Source of the DNA: Pelomonas sp. Root1237 | Lineage (GTDB): Bacteria; Pseudomonadota; Gammaproteobacteria; Burkholderiales; Burkholderiaceae_C | Length of the DNA stretch: 64,000 nt | Assembly (NCBI RefSeq): GCF_001425055.1 | Contig: NZ_LMDK01000019.1 | Span: 62,001 to 126,000 of the forward strand | Direction: 5' to 3' | Shown: positions 1 through 10,072 of the stretch, in pieces | Layout: every line of letters begins with the position of its first letter | How positions within the stretch are numbered: position 1 is the first letter of the stretch | Notes under the pieces: generated by a model | Seen by the model: only the letters and a program-made list of their open reading frames with translations | Database searches by the model: none | What the model was told of the DNA's origin: nothing | Position numbers and translations under genes: made by a program

Positions 1-2
1 AC

Positions 3-1784
<1,782 letters not shown>

Positions 1785-1851
1785 TGCGGTGCCCGGTCCG
1801 GGTGCAGTTGAAGGTGCACGGCTGCATGGATGGGGCGCAAAGGAGGGGGTC

Positions 1852-2193
1852 ATGGCGGTGATCGACGACGACGTGTTCGCGGCACTGGTGGACAGCGCCG
1901 GGGCCGACTTCATGCCCGAGCTGATCGACTCCTTCCTGGAGGACGTGCCGCAAGGCCTGGCGGCGATGCGGTCGGCCATCACTGCCGGCGACGCGGTGGC
2001 CTTCAGACGGCATGCGCATTCGCTCAAGAGCAACGGCGTGACGTTTGGAGCCACGGCTTTCGCCGAGGCGGCGCGCGCGCTGGAGCACACGACGCTGGCC
2101 GAGCTGGGCGCTGCTGCCGCCGGCCGGGTCGATGCGCTGGCCGCGTTGTTCGACCCCGTGGCCGCCGAGCTGAAGGAGCGCCGCCATGCGTGA
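1852..2193 (+). CDS. Hpt phosphotransfer protein
   Basis: A 113-residue single-domain histidine phosphotransfer protein. His56 in the HAHSLKSN motif is the predicted phospho-acceptor, and the whole protein is predicted helical. The ATG at 1852 is preferred over an in-frame upstream start at 1789 because AGGAGG lies at 1841-1846, five bases before it. It sits between the hybrid kinase and the response-regulator cyclase and overlaps the cyclase start by 8 bases. It is therefore likely to relay phosphate from the kinase receivers to the cyclase receiver. The adjacency and motifs are seen; the direction of transfer is inferred from family behaviour. Confidence 0.9.
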   Translation: MAVIDDDVFAALVDSAGADFMPELIDSFLEDVPQGLAAMRSAITAGDAVAFRRHAHSLKSNGVTFGATAFAEAARALEHTTLAELGAAAAGRVDALAALFDPVAAELKERRHA

Positions 2194-3229
2194 CCGCCGT
2201 GCCAAGCGTGCGCGCATCCTGCTGGTGGAGGACAACCGGGTCAACCGCCTGCTGCTGGCGCGCCACGTCGAGTTGCTGGGCCACGAGGTCGTGGCGGTCG
2301 AGGACGGCCTGGCGGCGCTGCAGCGCGTGCAGCAGGAGGCCTTCGACCTGCTGCTGGTGGACATCCACATGCCGGGCATGGACGGCATCGAGCTGATGGA
2401 GAAGCTGCGCGCCCACCCCGAGCTGCGCGAGCTGCCGGTCATCGTGACCTCGGCCGTCGAGGGCATGGACAGCATCGTGCGCTGCGTCGAGCTGGGCGCC
2501 GAGGACTATCTGCACAAGCCCGTCAACCTCGTGCTGCTGAAGGCGCGCATCAACGCCAGCCTGGAGCGCAAGCGCCTGCGTGACCAGCAGCGCGAGCTGG
2601 TGCGGCGCTTCGCGACCCGCGAGGTGGCCCAGGACCTGGAGGCGGAGGGCTTCGCACTGGGCGGGCGCCGGGTGCAGGCGACGGTGCTGTTCTGCGACAT
2701 CCGTGGCTTCACGACGCTTGCCGAATCGCAGCCGCCCGAGGACATCATCGAGCTGCTGAACACCTACTACACGCTGATGTTCGCGGCCATCAACGGTCAT
2801 GGCGGCGTCGTCAACCAGATGATCGGCGACGGTCTGATGGCCATCTTCGGCGCGCCGCAGCCGCTGCCCGCGGCCGGCCAATGCGCCGTGCTGGCGGCGG
2901 CCGAGATGATCGAGATGGTGGCCCAGTTCAGCGAGGAGCAGCGCGCCGCCGGCCGGCCCGAGATCCGCATCGGCGTGGGCATCGCCAGCGGCGATGTCGT
3001 GGCCGGCTACACCGGTACGCGCCAGCGCGCCACCTACACCTGCATCGGCGACGCGGTCAACGTCGCGGCGCGCATGGAAGCTCACACCAAGGTGGCCGGC
3101 CACGCCGTGCTGTTCGACGCCGCGACCCAGGCCCAGCTCGCCGGCGCGCTGCCGAGCGAGCCCATCGGGCCGGTGCAGTTCAAGGGCAAGACGAGCTCGG
3201 TCGACGTCTTTGCGCTGGTGCTGGCGTGA
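2186..3229 (+). CDS. Response regulator with class III nucleotidyl cyclase output domain
   Basis: A 347-residue REC-cyclase fusion. The receiver (about 10-125) has Asp59 in VDIHMPGMDG and Lys111-Pro. The cyclase domain (about 165-345) has both metal aspartates, Asp171 (FCDIRGFT) and Asp215 (MIGDGLMAIFG), and the transition-state pair Asn292/Arg296 (AVNVAARME). In adenylyl cyclases a Lys sits four residues before the second metal Asp; here that position is Gln211, while the partner position is Thr285 as in class IIIb enzymes. Base specificity is therefore uncertain, so the product could be cAMP, cGMP or another cyclic NMP. The start overlaps the Hpt gene. Two proteins with cyclic-nucleotide-binding domains follow, making them the obvious targets of its product. 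Confidence 0.92.
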   Translation: MRDRRAKRARILLVEDNRVNRLLLARHVELLGHEVVAVEDGLAALQRVQQEAFDLLLVDIHMPGMDGIELMEKLRAHPELRELPVIVTSAVEGMDSIVRCVELGAEDYLHKPVNLVLLKARINASLERKRLRDQQRELVRRFATREVAQDLEAEGFALGGRRVQATVLFCDIRGFTTLAESQPPEDIIELLNTYYTLMFAAINGHGGVVNQMIGDGLMAIFGAPQPLPAAGQCAVLAAAEMIEMVAQFSEEQRAAGRPEIRIGVGIASGDVVAGYTGTRQRATYTCIGDAVNVAARMEAHTKVAGHAVLFDAATQAQLAGALPSEPIGPVQFKGKTSSVDVFALVLA

Positions 3230-3256
3230 CTGGCTCTGTGAATTGCCTTCGACTTG

Positions 3257-3427
3257 CGGGCCGAGCGCCGGGCCTGCCCTGGGTCAGAGGCCCAGGTCCT
3301 TCCGTAGGCACAAGCAGTCCGCAGGGACTGCTTGTGTCCGACTCCAGTTCCCAAGCCGGCCCGCCCATGGCGATGTGCTCGGCGGTCAATCCGCCGAGCA
3401 TCGCCGCTCCCTCGGGGGGCCGGCCAA
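3257..3427 (-). repeat. Dispersed palindromic intergenic repeat, copy 1 (inverted, with insert)
   Basis: This fills most of the 223-base gap between the cyclase and the patatin gene. Read on the minus strand it matches the copies at 15287-15425 and 25229-25367, including the long stem at 3369-3385/3391-3405 and the terminal module at 3257-3274. A stretch of about 77 bases (3275-3351) is inserted between these modules. The insert holds its own perfect 12-bp hairpin (3309-3320 with 3325-3336, loop of four). The stem differs in sequence from the other copies but stays paired, so structure rather than sequence is conserved. No T-run follows, so it is not an obvious intrinsic terminator. Confidence 0.8.
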
Positions 3428-3452
3428 GGTATTCCTTGGACGGGGGGCTCAC

Positions 3453-5282
3453 ATGACCGAGGGCTATCACGACCGCCTGCTTGGCGAGCTGCTGGCCCAG
3501 GCCTTCGGCGAGCTCGACGCGGCCACGCTGGCCCTGCTGCGCGAGCAGCTGACCTGGGTCGAGGTGGCTGGCGGCCAGACGTTGATGCAGCAGGGCGAGC
3601 CGGGCGACTCGATGTATCTGTCGGTCAGCGGGCGCTTGCGGGCCTATGTGTCGAGTGATGGCGAGGCGCCGCGTGTCGTGCGGGAGCTGGGACGTGGGCA
3701 GGTCATCGGCGAGATGAGCCTGTACACGGCGGCGCCGCGCTCGGCCACCGTCGTCGCCATCCGCGACTCCGTGCTCGTGCGGCTGGACAAGGATCCCTTC
3801 CTGCGCCTGATCGAGCAGCAGCCGCGCGTCGGCATCGCGCTGACGCGCCAGATCGTGCATCGGCTGCAGACCGAACATGCGCCCGCGCCCTTCGCTGCGC
3901 CGGTCGTGCAGGCGCTGCTGCCCATCACCGCCGGCGTGGACGCGGCCGGGCTGGCACTCGGCCTGGCGGCGGGGCTTGGCCGTTTCGGCCGCGTCTGCGT
4001 CATCGACGCGGCCGCGGTGGATGCCGCCGTCGGCGCGGCGGCCGACGAAGGCGAGCGCTATCGCCAGGTGTCGCTGTGGCTGGACGAGGTCGAGGCCGCC
4101 CACGACTTCGTGTTGCTGCTGGCCGACGACGCGCCCACGCCCTGGACGCAGCGCTGCTGCCGCCATGCCGACGAGGTGCTGCTGCTGGCCGATGCCGGCG
4201 CCGCGCCGGCCGTGCACCTCAGCGAGACGCAATGCCTGGTGCAGCGCCCGCCACGAACGGAGGCCGACGAGATCCTCGTGCTGCTGCACGCGGCCGACAC
4301 GCCGGCACCGCGCGGCACGGCGGCCTGGCTGGCGCGCCGGCCGGTGGCCGATCATTTCCACGTGCGCCCCGCGCTGGCAGGCGACCTGGCCCGCCTGGCA
4401 CGGCTGCAGGCGCGCCGCGCGGTCGGCCTGGTGCTGGCCGGCGGTGGCGCGCGCGGCTTCTCGCACCTCGGCCTGCTGCGCGCGCTGCAAGAGCAGGGCG
4501 TGGTGGTGGACTGCGTGGGCGGCACCAGCATGGGCGCGGTCATGGCGGCGCTGGCCGCGACCGACCAGCCGCTGGCGCACACCACGGCCGTTGCGCGCGA
4601 GGCCTTCAAGGTCAACCCGACCGGTGACTTCAACCTGCTGCCGCTGATCTCGCTGATCCGCGGCCGGCGCCTGCGCGGCATCCTGGACCGAGCGCTCGGC
4701 CGGCTGGCCGGCCCGGGCGCCGGCATCGAGGACCTGTGGAAGCCTTTCTTCTGCGTGGCCACCAACTATTCCCAGGCCAGCGAGGCCCTGTTGACCCACG
4801 GCCCGCTGGAGCGTGCGCTACGCGCCAGCACGGCCATCCCCGGCGCGCTGCCACCCGTCGTCGTCGATGGTGACCTGCTGTGCGACGGCGGTAGCTTCAA
4901 CAACTTCCCCGTCGACGTGATGCGCGCGCGCCGCGGCGTGGGCCTGGTCATCGGCGCGGACCTCAGCCTGCACAAGGCCCGCAAGCTCGACTTCGACGAG
5001 GTGCCCGGCCCCTGGGCGCTGCTGCGCGACCGCTGGCGCGCGCGCTCGCGGCGGCGCTACCGGCTGCCCGCGCTGTCGGCCTATCTGCTCAACGTGACCA
5101 TCCTCTACAGCAGCTCGCGCCGCCGTGCCGCGCAGGCCGCCTGCGACGTCTATTTCAACCCGCCGCTGGAGCGTGTCGGCCTGCTGGCCTGGCAGCGTTT
5201 CGACGCCATCGTCGAGCAGGGCCACGCGCATGCGCTGACCGTGCTGGCCCAACCCCAAGTTCAGGCGCTGCTCCAACCATGA
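3453..5282 (+). CDS. Patatin-like phospholipase with cyclic-nucleotide-binding domain
   Basis: A 609-residue protein of the neuropathy-target-esterase type. Residues 20-130 form a cNMP-binding domain with the phosphate-binding cassette G86-E87-M-S-L through R96-S-A. Residues 320-520 form a patatin lipase with oxyanion loop GGGARG, nucleophile Ser359 in GTSMG and catalytic Asp478 in DGGSFNN. The roughly 180-residue linker is poorly conserved. The ATG at 3453 is the first start after the intergenic repeat. The frame is open further upstream but only through the cyclase gene. The next gene starts within its stop codon (ATGA overlap). Phospholipid hydrolysis gated by a cyclic nucleotide is inferred from the domains and the adjacent cyclase. 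Confidence 0.9.
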   Translation: MTEGYHDRLLGELLAQAFGELDAATLALLREQLTWVEVAGGQTLMQQGEPGDSMYLSVSGRLRAYVSSDGEAPRVVRELGRGQVIGEMSLYTAAPRSATVVAIRDSVLVRLDKDPFLRLIEQQPRVGIALTRQIVHRLQTEHAPAPFAAPVVQALLPITAGVDAAGLALGLAAGLGRFGRVCVIDAAAVDAAVGAAADEGERYRQVSLWLDEVEAAHDFVLLLADDAPTPWTQRCCRHADEVLLLADAGAAPAVHLSETQCLVQRPPRTEADEILVLLHAADTPAPRGTAAWLARRPVADHFHVRPALAGDLARLARLQARRAVGLVLAGGGARGFSHLGLLRALQEQGVVVDCVGGTSMGAVMAALAATDQPLAHTTAVAREAFKVNPTGDFNLLPLISLIRGRRLRGILDRALGRLAGPGAGIEDLWKPFFCVATNYSQASEALLTHGPLERALRASTAIPGALPPVVVDGDLLCDGGSFNNFPVDVMRARRGVGLVIGADLSLHKARKLDFDEVPGPWALLRDRWRARSRRRYRLPALSAYLLNVTILYSSSRRRAAQAACDVYFNPPLERVGLLAWQRFDAIVEQGHAHALTVLAQPQVQALLQP

Positions 5283-5905
5283 CCGACACCCTCGCCACCA
5301 TCCTCGGCTTCATCGGCGCCACGCTGATGCTGGCCAGCTATCTGATGAAAAGCATGCTGCCGTTGCGCATCGCGGCACTGACGGCCTGCTGCTTCCTCGT
5401 CGCCTATGGCGCGCTGAAGTCGGCGCTGCCAACGCTGCTGCTTTATGGCGCACTGATCCCGATCAACATCAAGAAGACGTTGCAGATCAGGAAGCTCGTC
5501 AAGGCCATCGAGAACGCGCGCGACGGCACGCCAGTGTCCGAGTGGCTGCTGCCGCACATGCACCGCCGGACCGTGAAAGCCGGCACCACCTTGTGGCGCC
5601 AGGGCGATGCCGCCACCGAGATGCTCTACCTCGACACCGGTACGCTGCGGCTGGCCGAATACGACGAACTGCTGCCGCCGGGCAGCCTGGTCGGCGAGAT
5701 CGGCCTGTTCGCGCCCGACAACCGCCGCACGCTGACGCTGGAGGCTCCGGGCGATTGCGTCGTCTACAGCCTCACAGCCGAGGAGATGGCCTTGCTCTAC
5801 TACCAGAACCCCAAGCTCGGTTTCCACGTCATGCGCCTCGTCGTCGCGCGCCTGATGCGTGATGTGCAGCGCCATCGACCCGAAAACGGGTTGCCGTCGG
5901 CATGA
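5279..5905 (+). CDS. Small membrane protein with C-terminal cyclic-nucleotide-binding domain
   Basis: A 208-residue protein. The N-terminus (about 5-66) has three closely spaced hydrophobic helices resembling the YgjV-type inner-membrane family. Residues 85-205 form a cNMP-binding domain with G139-E140-I-G-L through R149-R-T, the phosphate-binding cassette region. The start overlaps the patatin stop by four bases, implying translational coupling. A membrane segment fused to a cNMP sensor, next to a cyclase, is the layout of Pycsar PycTM effectors, although sequence homology to those cannot be tested here. A simpler role as a regulatory subunit or membrane anchor for the lipase pathway is equally possible. 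Confidence 0.85.
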   Translation: MTDTLATILGFIGATLMLASYLMKSMLPLRIAALTACCFLVAYGALKSALPTLLLYGALIPINIKKTLQIRKLVKAIENARDGTPVSEWLLPHMHRRTVKAGTTLWRQGDAATEMLYLDTGTLRLAEYDELLPPGSLVGEIGLFAPDNRRTLTLEAPGDCVVYSLTAEEMALLYYQNPKLGFHVMRLVVARLMRDVQRHRPENGLPSA

Positions 5906-6040
5906 GCGGCGTGCTGGACCGCTGAAGGCGGCCGAGGCCGTGGCCTGGATCACGCCGCAGCGGGGTCTTGAGGCGGCCCGACAGACCCGGTCAAGAATTC
6001 CCCGCAGCGGCGGCTGTCGGCAGCTCCTAGGCTTGGAGCC

Positions 6041-6259
6041 ATGTTGGCCGTCGTCCTTTCCACCCCTCAGGCGGGCCAGCGCGTCAGCTGCCGGGGCAGC
6101 CTGCCGATGGAGATCGGCCTCTACACGGCCGTCGAGCAGTTCGATGCCGCCGGTGCCGAGAGCCTGCAGCTGACGTGGGCCAGCAACGTGCCCGCCGACG
6201 CCTGCCGCGCTCTCGGCCTGGCCGATCTCATCGCCACGACGGCCCGAGAGGACGCCTGA
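6041..6259 (+). CDS. Small hypothetical protein upstream of CheR-like gene
   Basis: A 72-residue frame with no recognised domain. It is predicted soluble, without a signal peptide or Cys motif. It ends three bases before the start of the CheR-like gene, and that tight spacing on the same strand is the main reason to list it. The 135 bases before it (5906-6040) contain no clear gene or terminator. It could be a spurious frame in GC-rich DNA, so confidence is low. Confidence 0.4.
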   Translation: MLAVVLSTPQAGQRVSCRGSLPMEIGLYTAVEQFDAAGAESLQLTWASNVPADACRALGLADLIATTAREDA

Positions 6260-6262
6260 ACG

Positions 6263-7078
6263 ATGGGCTTGCCGGAATTGCGCGAAGACACGTATGTGCG
6301 GCTTGGTGGGCTGATGCAGGAGAACCTGGGATTGGGCTTTGCGACGGTCAAGAGGACCGTGGTGGCGTCCCGTCTGGCGCCGCGGCTGCAGCGCCTCGGC
6401 CTGGACAGCTATGAGGCCTATGTCACGCTGATCGCCACGGCGGACGATGGCGGCGAATTCCAGATGGCTGTCGACCTGCTGACCACCCCCGAAAACCATT
6501 TCTTCCGTGAGTTGATGCATTTCGACCTGCTGGAGTCCGAACTGAGCCGTGTCCGTCCGCAGCGCCCGCGGCTGTGGAGCGCGAGCACTTCCTTCGGCGA
6601 CGAGGCCTACAGCCTGGCCATGCTGCTGGCCGACCTGCAGCAGGCCGGGCGCGTCGGCGCTGATTGGCTGGTGCTGGGCACCGACACCAACGAGCGCCGT
6701 CTGCGCAGCGCCGCCGAGGGCCTCTACCCGCAGGCGCAACTGCGCGGGGTCACGCCGGAGCGGCTGCGCCGTTACGGCCTGGGCGGCGACCCGGCAAGTA
6801 CCGGCCTGGTGCAGATGCAGGCCGGCCTGCGCGAGCGCGTGCGCTTCGAGCGCCACGACCTGCGCGCACCGCTGCACGGCGCTCAGGGCTTTGATGCGAT
6901 CTGGCTGCGCCAGGTGCTGGTCTATTTCGATGCGGCGACGCGCCAGACCGTCCTGGCGCAAGTGCTGGCGCGGCTGCATCCCGGGGGCTTGTTCTTCGTT
7001 GGAACGGCCGAGCAGGGCCTGGTCACGACGCCGGGCCTGGATGCGCTGGCCCCAGGCGTTTTCAGAAAACAGGTCTAG
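6263..7078 (+). CDS. CheR-like SAM-dependent methyltransferase with altered motifs
   Basis: A 271-residue protein with the overall CheR plan: an N-terminal helical domain (about 1-75), the segment LTTPENHFFRE (73-83), and a Rossmann methyltransferase domain. Signature positions differ from typical CheR. The SAM loop expected as WSAGCSTGEEPYS reads WSASTSFGDEAYS (105-117), LTTN reads LTTP, and the RNVLIYF motif reads RQVLVYF (216-222). The acidic ribose-binding motif (GTDTNERRL, 139-147) is retained. No MCP, CheB or CheW gene is nearby. It may be an active but divergent methyltransferase with another substrate, or one losing activity. Its stop overlaps the stop of the convergent regulator gene at a shared CTAG. 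Confidence 0.8.
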   Translation: MGLPELREDTYVRLGGLMQENLGLGFATVKRTVVASRLAPRLQRLGLDSYEAYVTLIATADDGGEFQMAVDLLTTPENHFFRELMHFDLLESELSRVRPQRPRLWSASTSFGDEAYSLAMLLADLQQAGRVGADWLVLGTDTNERRLRSAAEGLYPQAQLRGVTPERLRRYGLGGDPASTGLVQMQAGLRERVRFERHDLRAPLHGAQGFDAIWLRQVLVYFDAATRQTVLAQVLARLHPGGLFFVGTAEQGLVTTPGLDALAPGVFRKQV

Positions 7079-7767
7079 ATCAGCTGCAGCGGCGCGCGGA
7101 AGACATAGCCGACCCGCGACTTGCTCTGCAGCGGCACCAGGGTGGGCGTGGCGCGCTCGATGCGGCGGCGCAGGCGGTAGATGGTGGCCGACAGGCCGTC
7201 GTCGGTCTCGCCCTCGGGCACCTCGCGGCCGAGCTTGTTCAGCAGAGTCTCGCGCGTGACCGGTTCGCCGCCGGCCTGGGCAAAGCATTCCAGCAACTGG
7301 CGGTCGGCCTCGCTCAACTGGATGCGCGTGCCGTCGGGCACGACGAGCTCGCCACTGGCGCGGTCCAGCTTCCAGACCGCGTCGGCCGCCGAGGGCTTGG
7401 CAACGCGGCGCTGCACGGCGGCAATCGCCAGCGACACCTGCTCGAACTGCACCGGCTTGACGAGATACATGTCGGCGCCAGCCGTGATGACCTCGCGGAA
7501 GACTTCCGGCCCGAGGCGCCCCGACACGACGACGACGCCGGCATCGGTGCGCCGGCGCAGGATCTTGATCAGCTCCACGCCGTTGACGCCGGGCAGCATC
7601 AGGTCGACGAGATAGAAATCAAAGCCAAAGGCATCGGGTGAGGCCAGCAGCGCATTGCTGTCGTCGAAACGGCTGACCGCGATGCCCTGCTGCTCCTGCA
7701 GATGCTGGGTCAGGAACTCGGAGTACTCAGCGTCGTCATCGATGAGGGCGAGGGTCTTGGGTTGCAT
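7075..7767 (-). CDS. OmpR-family response regulator
   Basis: About 230 residues: a receiver domain with acidic pocket (LIDDD), phospho-acceptor Asp in LVDLMLPGVNG and a Lys-Pro near residue 105, followed by a winged-helix DNA-binding domain ending in the characteristic SKSRVGYVFRAP wing. The ATG at 7767 is chosen; an in-frame GTG at 7782 would add five residues, and neither has a clear Shine-Dalgarno. No kinase gene is adjacent, so it is an orphan regulator. It is convergent with the CheR-like gene, and the two stop codons overlap. Confidence 0.88.
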   Translation of the reverse strand: MQPKTLALIDDDAEYSEFLTQHLQEQQGIAVSRFDDSNALLASPDAFGFDFYLVDLMLPGVNGVELIKILRRRTDAGVVVVSGRLGPEVFREVITAGADMYLVKPVQFEQVSLAIAAVQRRVAKPSAADAVWKLDRASGELVVPDGTRIQLSEADRQLLECFAQAGGEPVTRETLLNKLGREVPEGETDDGLSATIYRLRRRIERATPTLVPLQSKSRVGYVFRAPLQLI

Positions 7768-7939
7768 GGTGGCGGGGGACACGAGAGCAGCCGCGGAGTT
7801 TGCCGCATGACTGGGGCGTCAGCATGCCTCGGAAAGCCTCTTGAACGTGGTTTGCTGCACGTTTTGGGTCATAAATGACTGACACTAGGCGGACGCTGTG
7901 ATAAATCAAGCCGCCAACGAGCGGCACGAGGAGACCGCG

Positions 7940-8293
7940 ATGGCCGATGACGTGCAAGCCGAAGGCCCAGACGAGTTGACTTGGCTGCATCCGGGCCAGC
8001 GCGCGGCGCCGCCCGAGGCGCTGCGACGCATCCAGGTGCTGTGTGGCAGCCGGCCCGACCTGTTCGCCGCCATGTTCCTCGTGCTGGCAACCCACCAGGA
8101 GCTGCCGCGCGACATGCTGGCGGCGGCGATCAAGCAGTTCCGTGCCGACCTGGATGCCTACAGCCGCGACGATGTTGTCAGCTTGCTGACAGCCATCTGG
8201 AATGGCGGCAAGAGCGGCTTCGATGCCGTGTTGCGCACACGCGCCAATTCGCCCAAGAAGGGCGGCGGCGCGTTCTCCTGGGTGAAGGAATGA
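7940..8293 (+). CDS. Conserved hypothetical protein
   Basis: A 117-residue soluble protein with no family recognised. It is mostly helical with an acidic N-terminus and a basic, glycine-rich C-terminus (NSPKKGGGAFSWVKE). The ATG at 7940 follows a GAGGAG at 7929-7934. A GTG at 7898 in frame is less likely because it lacks a ribosome site. The 172 bases between it and the upstream divergent regulator probably hold promoters for both genes. It ends three bases before the stop of the convergent DUF1415 gene. Confidence 0.65.
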   Translation: MADDVQAEGPDELTWLHPGQRAAPPEALRRIQVLCGSRPDLFAAMFLVLATHQELPRDMLAAAIKQFRADLDAYSRDDVVSLLTAIWNGGKSGFDAVLRTRANSPKKGGGAFSWVKE

Positions 8294-8296
8294 GCC

Positions 8297-8839
8297 TCAG
8301 CCCTTGAGGCCGAGCTTGCGCCAGCCCTCCACGCCCAGCTTGTCCAGCGTTTCTAGGTTGTTCTCGTAGATGGACGCCGTGTCGGGCATGGACTCGACGG
8401 CGCGCTCGATGCTGTCTTCGCGCAGGATGTGCAGCGTCGGGTAGGGCGAGCGGTTGCTGTAGTTGGCGATGTCGTCGGGCTCATTGCCTTCGAACTGGTA
8501 TGCGGGGTGGAAGTCGGCGATCTGCAGGATGCCGTCGAGCTTCAGTTCTTCCACCAGCGCGTCGGCCGCGTCCAGGAAGTCGTTGAAGTCGAGGAAATCG
8601 GTCAGCACATGGGGATGGATGACCAGCGTCGTGTCGACCTCTTCCGGATCGGCACGGTTGAGCGCCAGCAGTTCGCGGGCCAGGTCCTTCAGCAGCGCCT
8701 CGGGCTCGGTGGCGTCGCTGACGACGTAGCGGATGCGCTCGTTGACGTGGACGGCCTTGGCGAACGGGCAGAGGTTCAGGCCGATGACGGCCTTGACGAC
8801 CCAGTCGCGGGTGTCCTGGATGATTTGCTCGTGATTCAT
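8297..8839 (-). CDS. DUF1415 family protein
   Basis: A 180-residue cytoplasmic protein recognisable as DUF1415 from its N-terminal segment (VIGLNLCPFAKAV, about 18-30) and the central DIANYSNRSPYPTLHILRE region. The family is common in proteobacteria, is of unknown function, and has a conserved Cys-Pro near the N-terminus. The start codon overlaps the stop of the upstream M20 gene by four bases, so the two are co-transcribed and probably translationally coupled. No catalytic role can be assigned from sequence. Confidence 0.85.
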   Translation of the reverse strand: MNHEQIIQDTRDWVVKAVIGLNLCPFAKAVHVNERIRYVVSDATEPEALLKDLARELLALNRADPEEVDTTLVIHPHVLTDFLDFNDFLDAADALVEELKLDGILQIADFHPAYQFEGNEPDDIANYSNRSPYPTLHILREDSIERAVESMPDTASIYENNLETLDKLGVEGWRKLGLKG

Positions 8840-10029
8840 CGCGGTGTATTCAACCAGGCTTCAGCCATCCTGACCCACATCGAGCCGCCCAGCGGAATCA
8901 GCTCATCGTTGAAGTCATAGCTCGGGTTGTGCAGCATGCAGGGCCCCATGCCATGGCCACCGACGCGGTGGCTGCCGTCGCCGTTGCCGATCAGGAAGTA
9001 GCAGCCGGGCTTGTCGAGCAGGTAGTAGCTGAAGTCCTCGGCGCCCATGGTGGGCTCGAACTCCTGCACGTTGTCGGCACCGACCATGTCGGTCAGCACG
9101 CGGCGAGCGAATTCGGTTTCTTCGGGGTGGTTGATCGTCGGCGGGTAGTTGCGTCGGAATTCGAACTCGGCAGTCAGCTCGAAGGCGCCGGCGAGCTGCT
9201 CGGTCATCTCCTTCATGCGGCGCTCGAACAGGTCCAGCAGCTCCAGCGTGAAAGTGCGCACCGTGCCCTCCATGACCACTGAGTCGGGCACCACGTTGGT
9301 CGCCTCACCGGCGTGGATCATGGTCACGGAGATGACGCCGGGGTCGATGGGACGCTTGTTGCGCGACACGATGGTCTGGAAGGCCGTGACGAGCTGGCAG
9401 GCGGCCGGCACCGGGTCCAGGCCGAGGTGGGGCATGGCGGCGTGCGAGCCCTTGCCGCGCAAGGTGATCTTGAACTCGTTGCTGCTGGCGAACACCGGGC
9501 CACTCTTCAGCGCGAACTGGCCGGCCTGCATGCCGGGCCAGTTGTGGGCGCCGAACATGGCCTCCATCGGGAACTTATCGAACAGGCCGTCCTTGATCAT
9601 CTCGCGCGCGCCGCCGCCACCTTCCTCGGCAGGCTGGAAGACGAGGTAGACGGTGCCGTCGAAGTTGCGGTTCGTCGCCAGGTGCTTGGCGGCGGCCAGC
9701 AACATGGCGGTGTGGCCGTCATGGCCACAGGCGTGCATGCGGCCCAGGTAGGAGCTGGCGTGCGGGAACTCGTTGCGCTCGGTCATCGGCAGCGCGTCGA
9801 TGTCGGCGCGCAGGCCGACGGCGCGGTCGGACGAGCCGTTCTTGACGATGCCGACGACGCCGGTCTTGCCCAGGCCCCGGTGCACGGGGATGCCCCAGTC
9901 GGTCAGCGCCTGGGCGATGACGTCGGCTGTGCGCTGCTCGTGGAAGCAGAGTTCGGGGTGCTTGTGCAGGTCACGGCGGATGGCCGTGATGGCCGGCGCG
10001 TCGGCCAGGATGGTGTCGATGAGCTTCAT
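8836..10029 (-). CDS. M20 family amidohydrolase (hippurate hydrolase type)
   Basis: A 397-residue M20D metallopeptidase-fold enzyme. Metal ligands are visible in MHACGHDGHTAM (Cys101, His103) and PAEEGGGG (Glu135/Glu136). Downstream motifs such as ATNVVPD and TMGAEDFSYY are typical of HipO/amidohydrolases that cleave N-acyl or N-benzoyl amino acids. There is no signal peptide, so it is cytoplasmic. It is the first gene of a two-gene minus-strand unit with the DUF1415 gene. Its promoter must lie in 10030-10072, squeezed against the large palindrome. The exact substrate is not deducible. Confidence 0.92.
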   Translation of the reverse strand: MKLIDTILADAPAITAIRRDLHKHPELCFHEQRTADVIAQALTDWGIPVHRGLGKTGVVGIVKNGSSDRAVGLRADIDALPMTERNEFPHASSYLGRMHACGHDGHTAMLLAAAKHLATNRNFDGTVYLVFQPAEEGGGGAREMIKDGLFDKFPMEAMFGAHNWPGMQAGQFALKSGPVFASSNEFKITLRGKGSHAAMPHLGLDPVPAACQLVTAFQTIVSRNKRPIDPGVISVTMIHAGEATNVVPDSVVMEGTVRTFTLELLDLFERRMKEMTEQLAGAFELTAEFEFRRNYPPTINHPEETEFARRVLTDMVGADNVQEFEPTMGAEDFSYYLLDKPGCYFLIGNGDGSHRVGGHGMGPCMLHNPSYDFNDELIPLGGSMWVRMAEAWLNTPR

Positions 10030-10072
10030 GAGAGGGTGACTTCAGGCTCTGTAGAGGCCTGAGTTTAGGATC

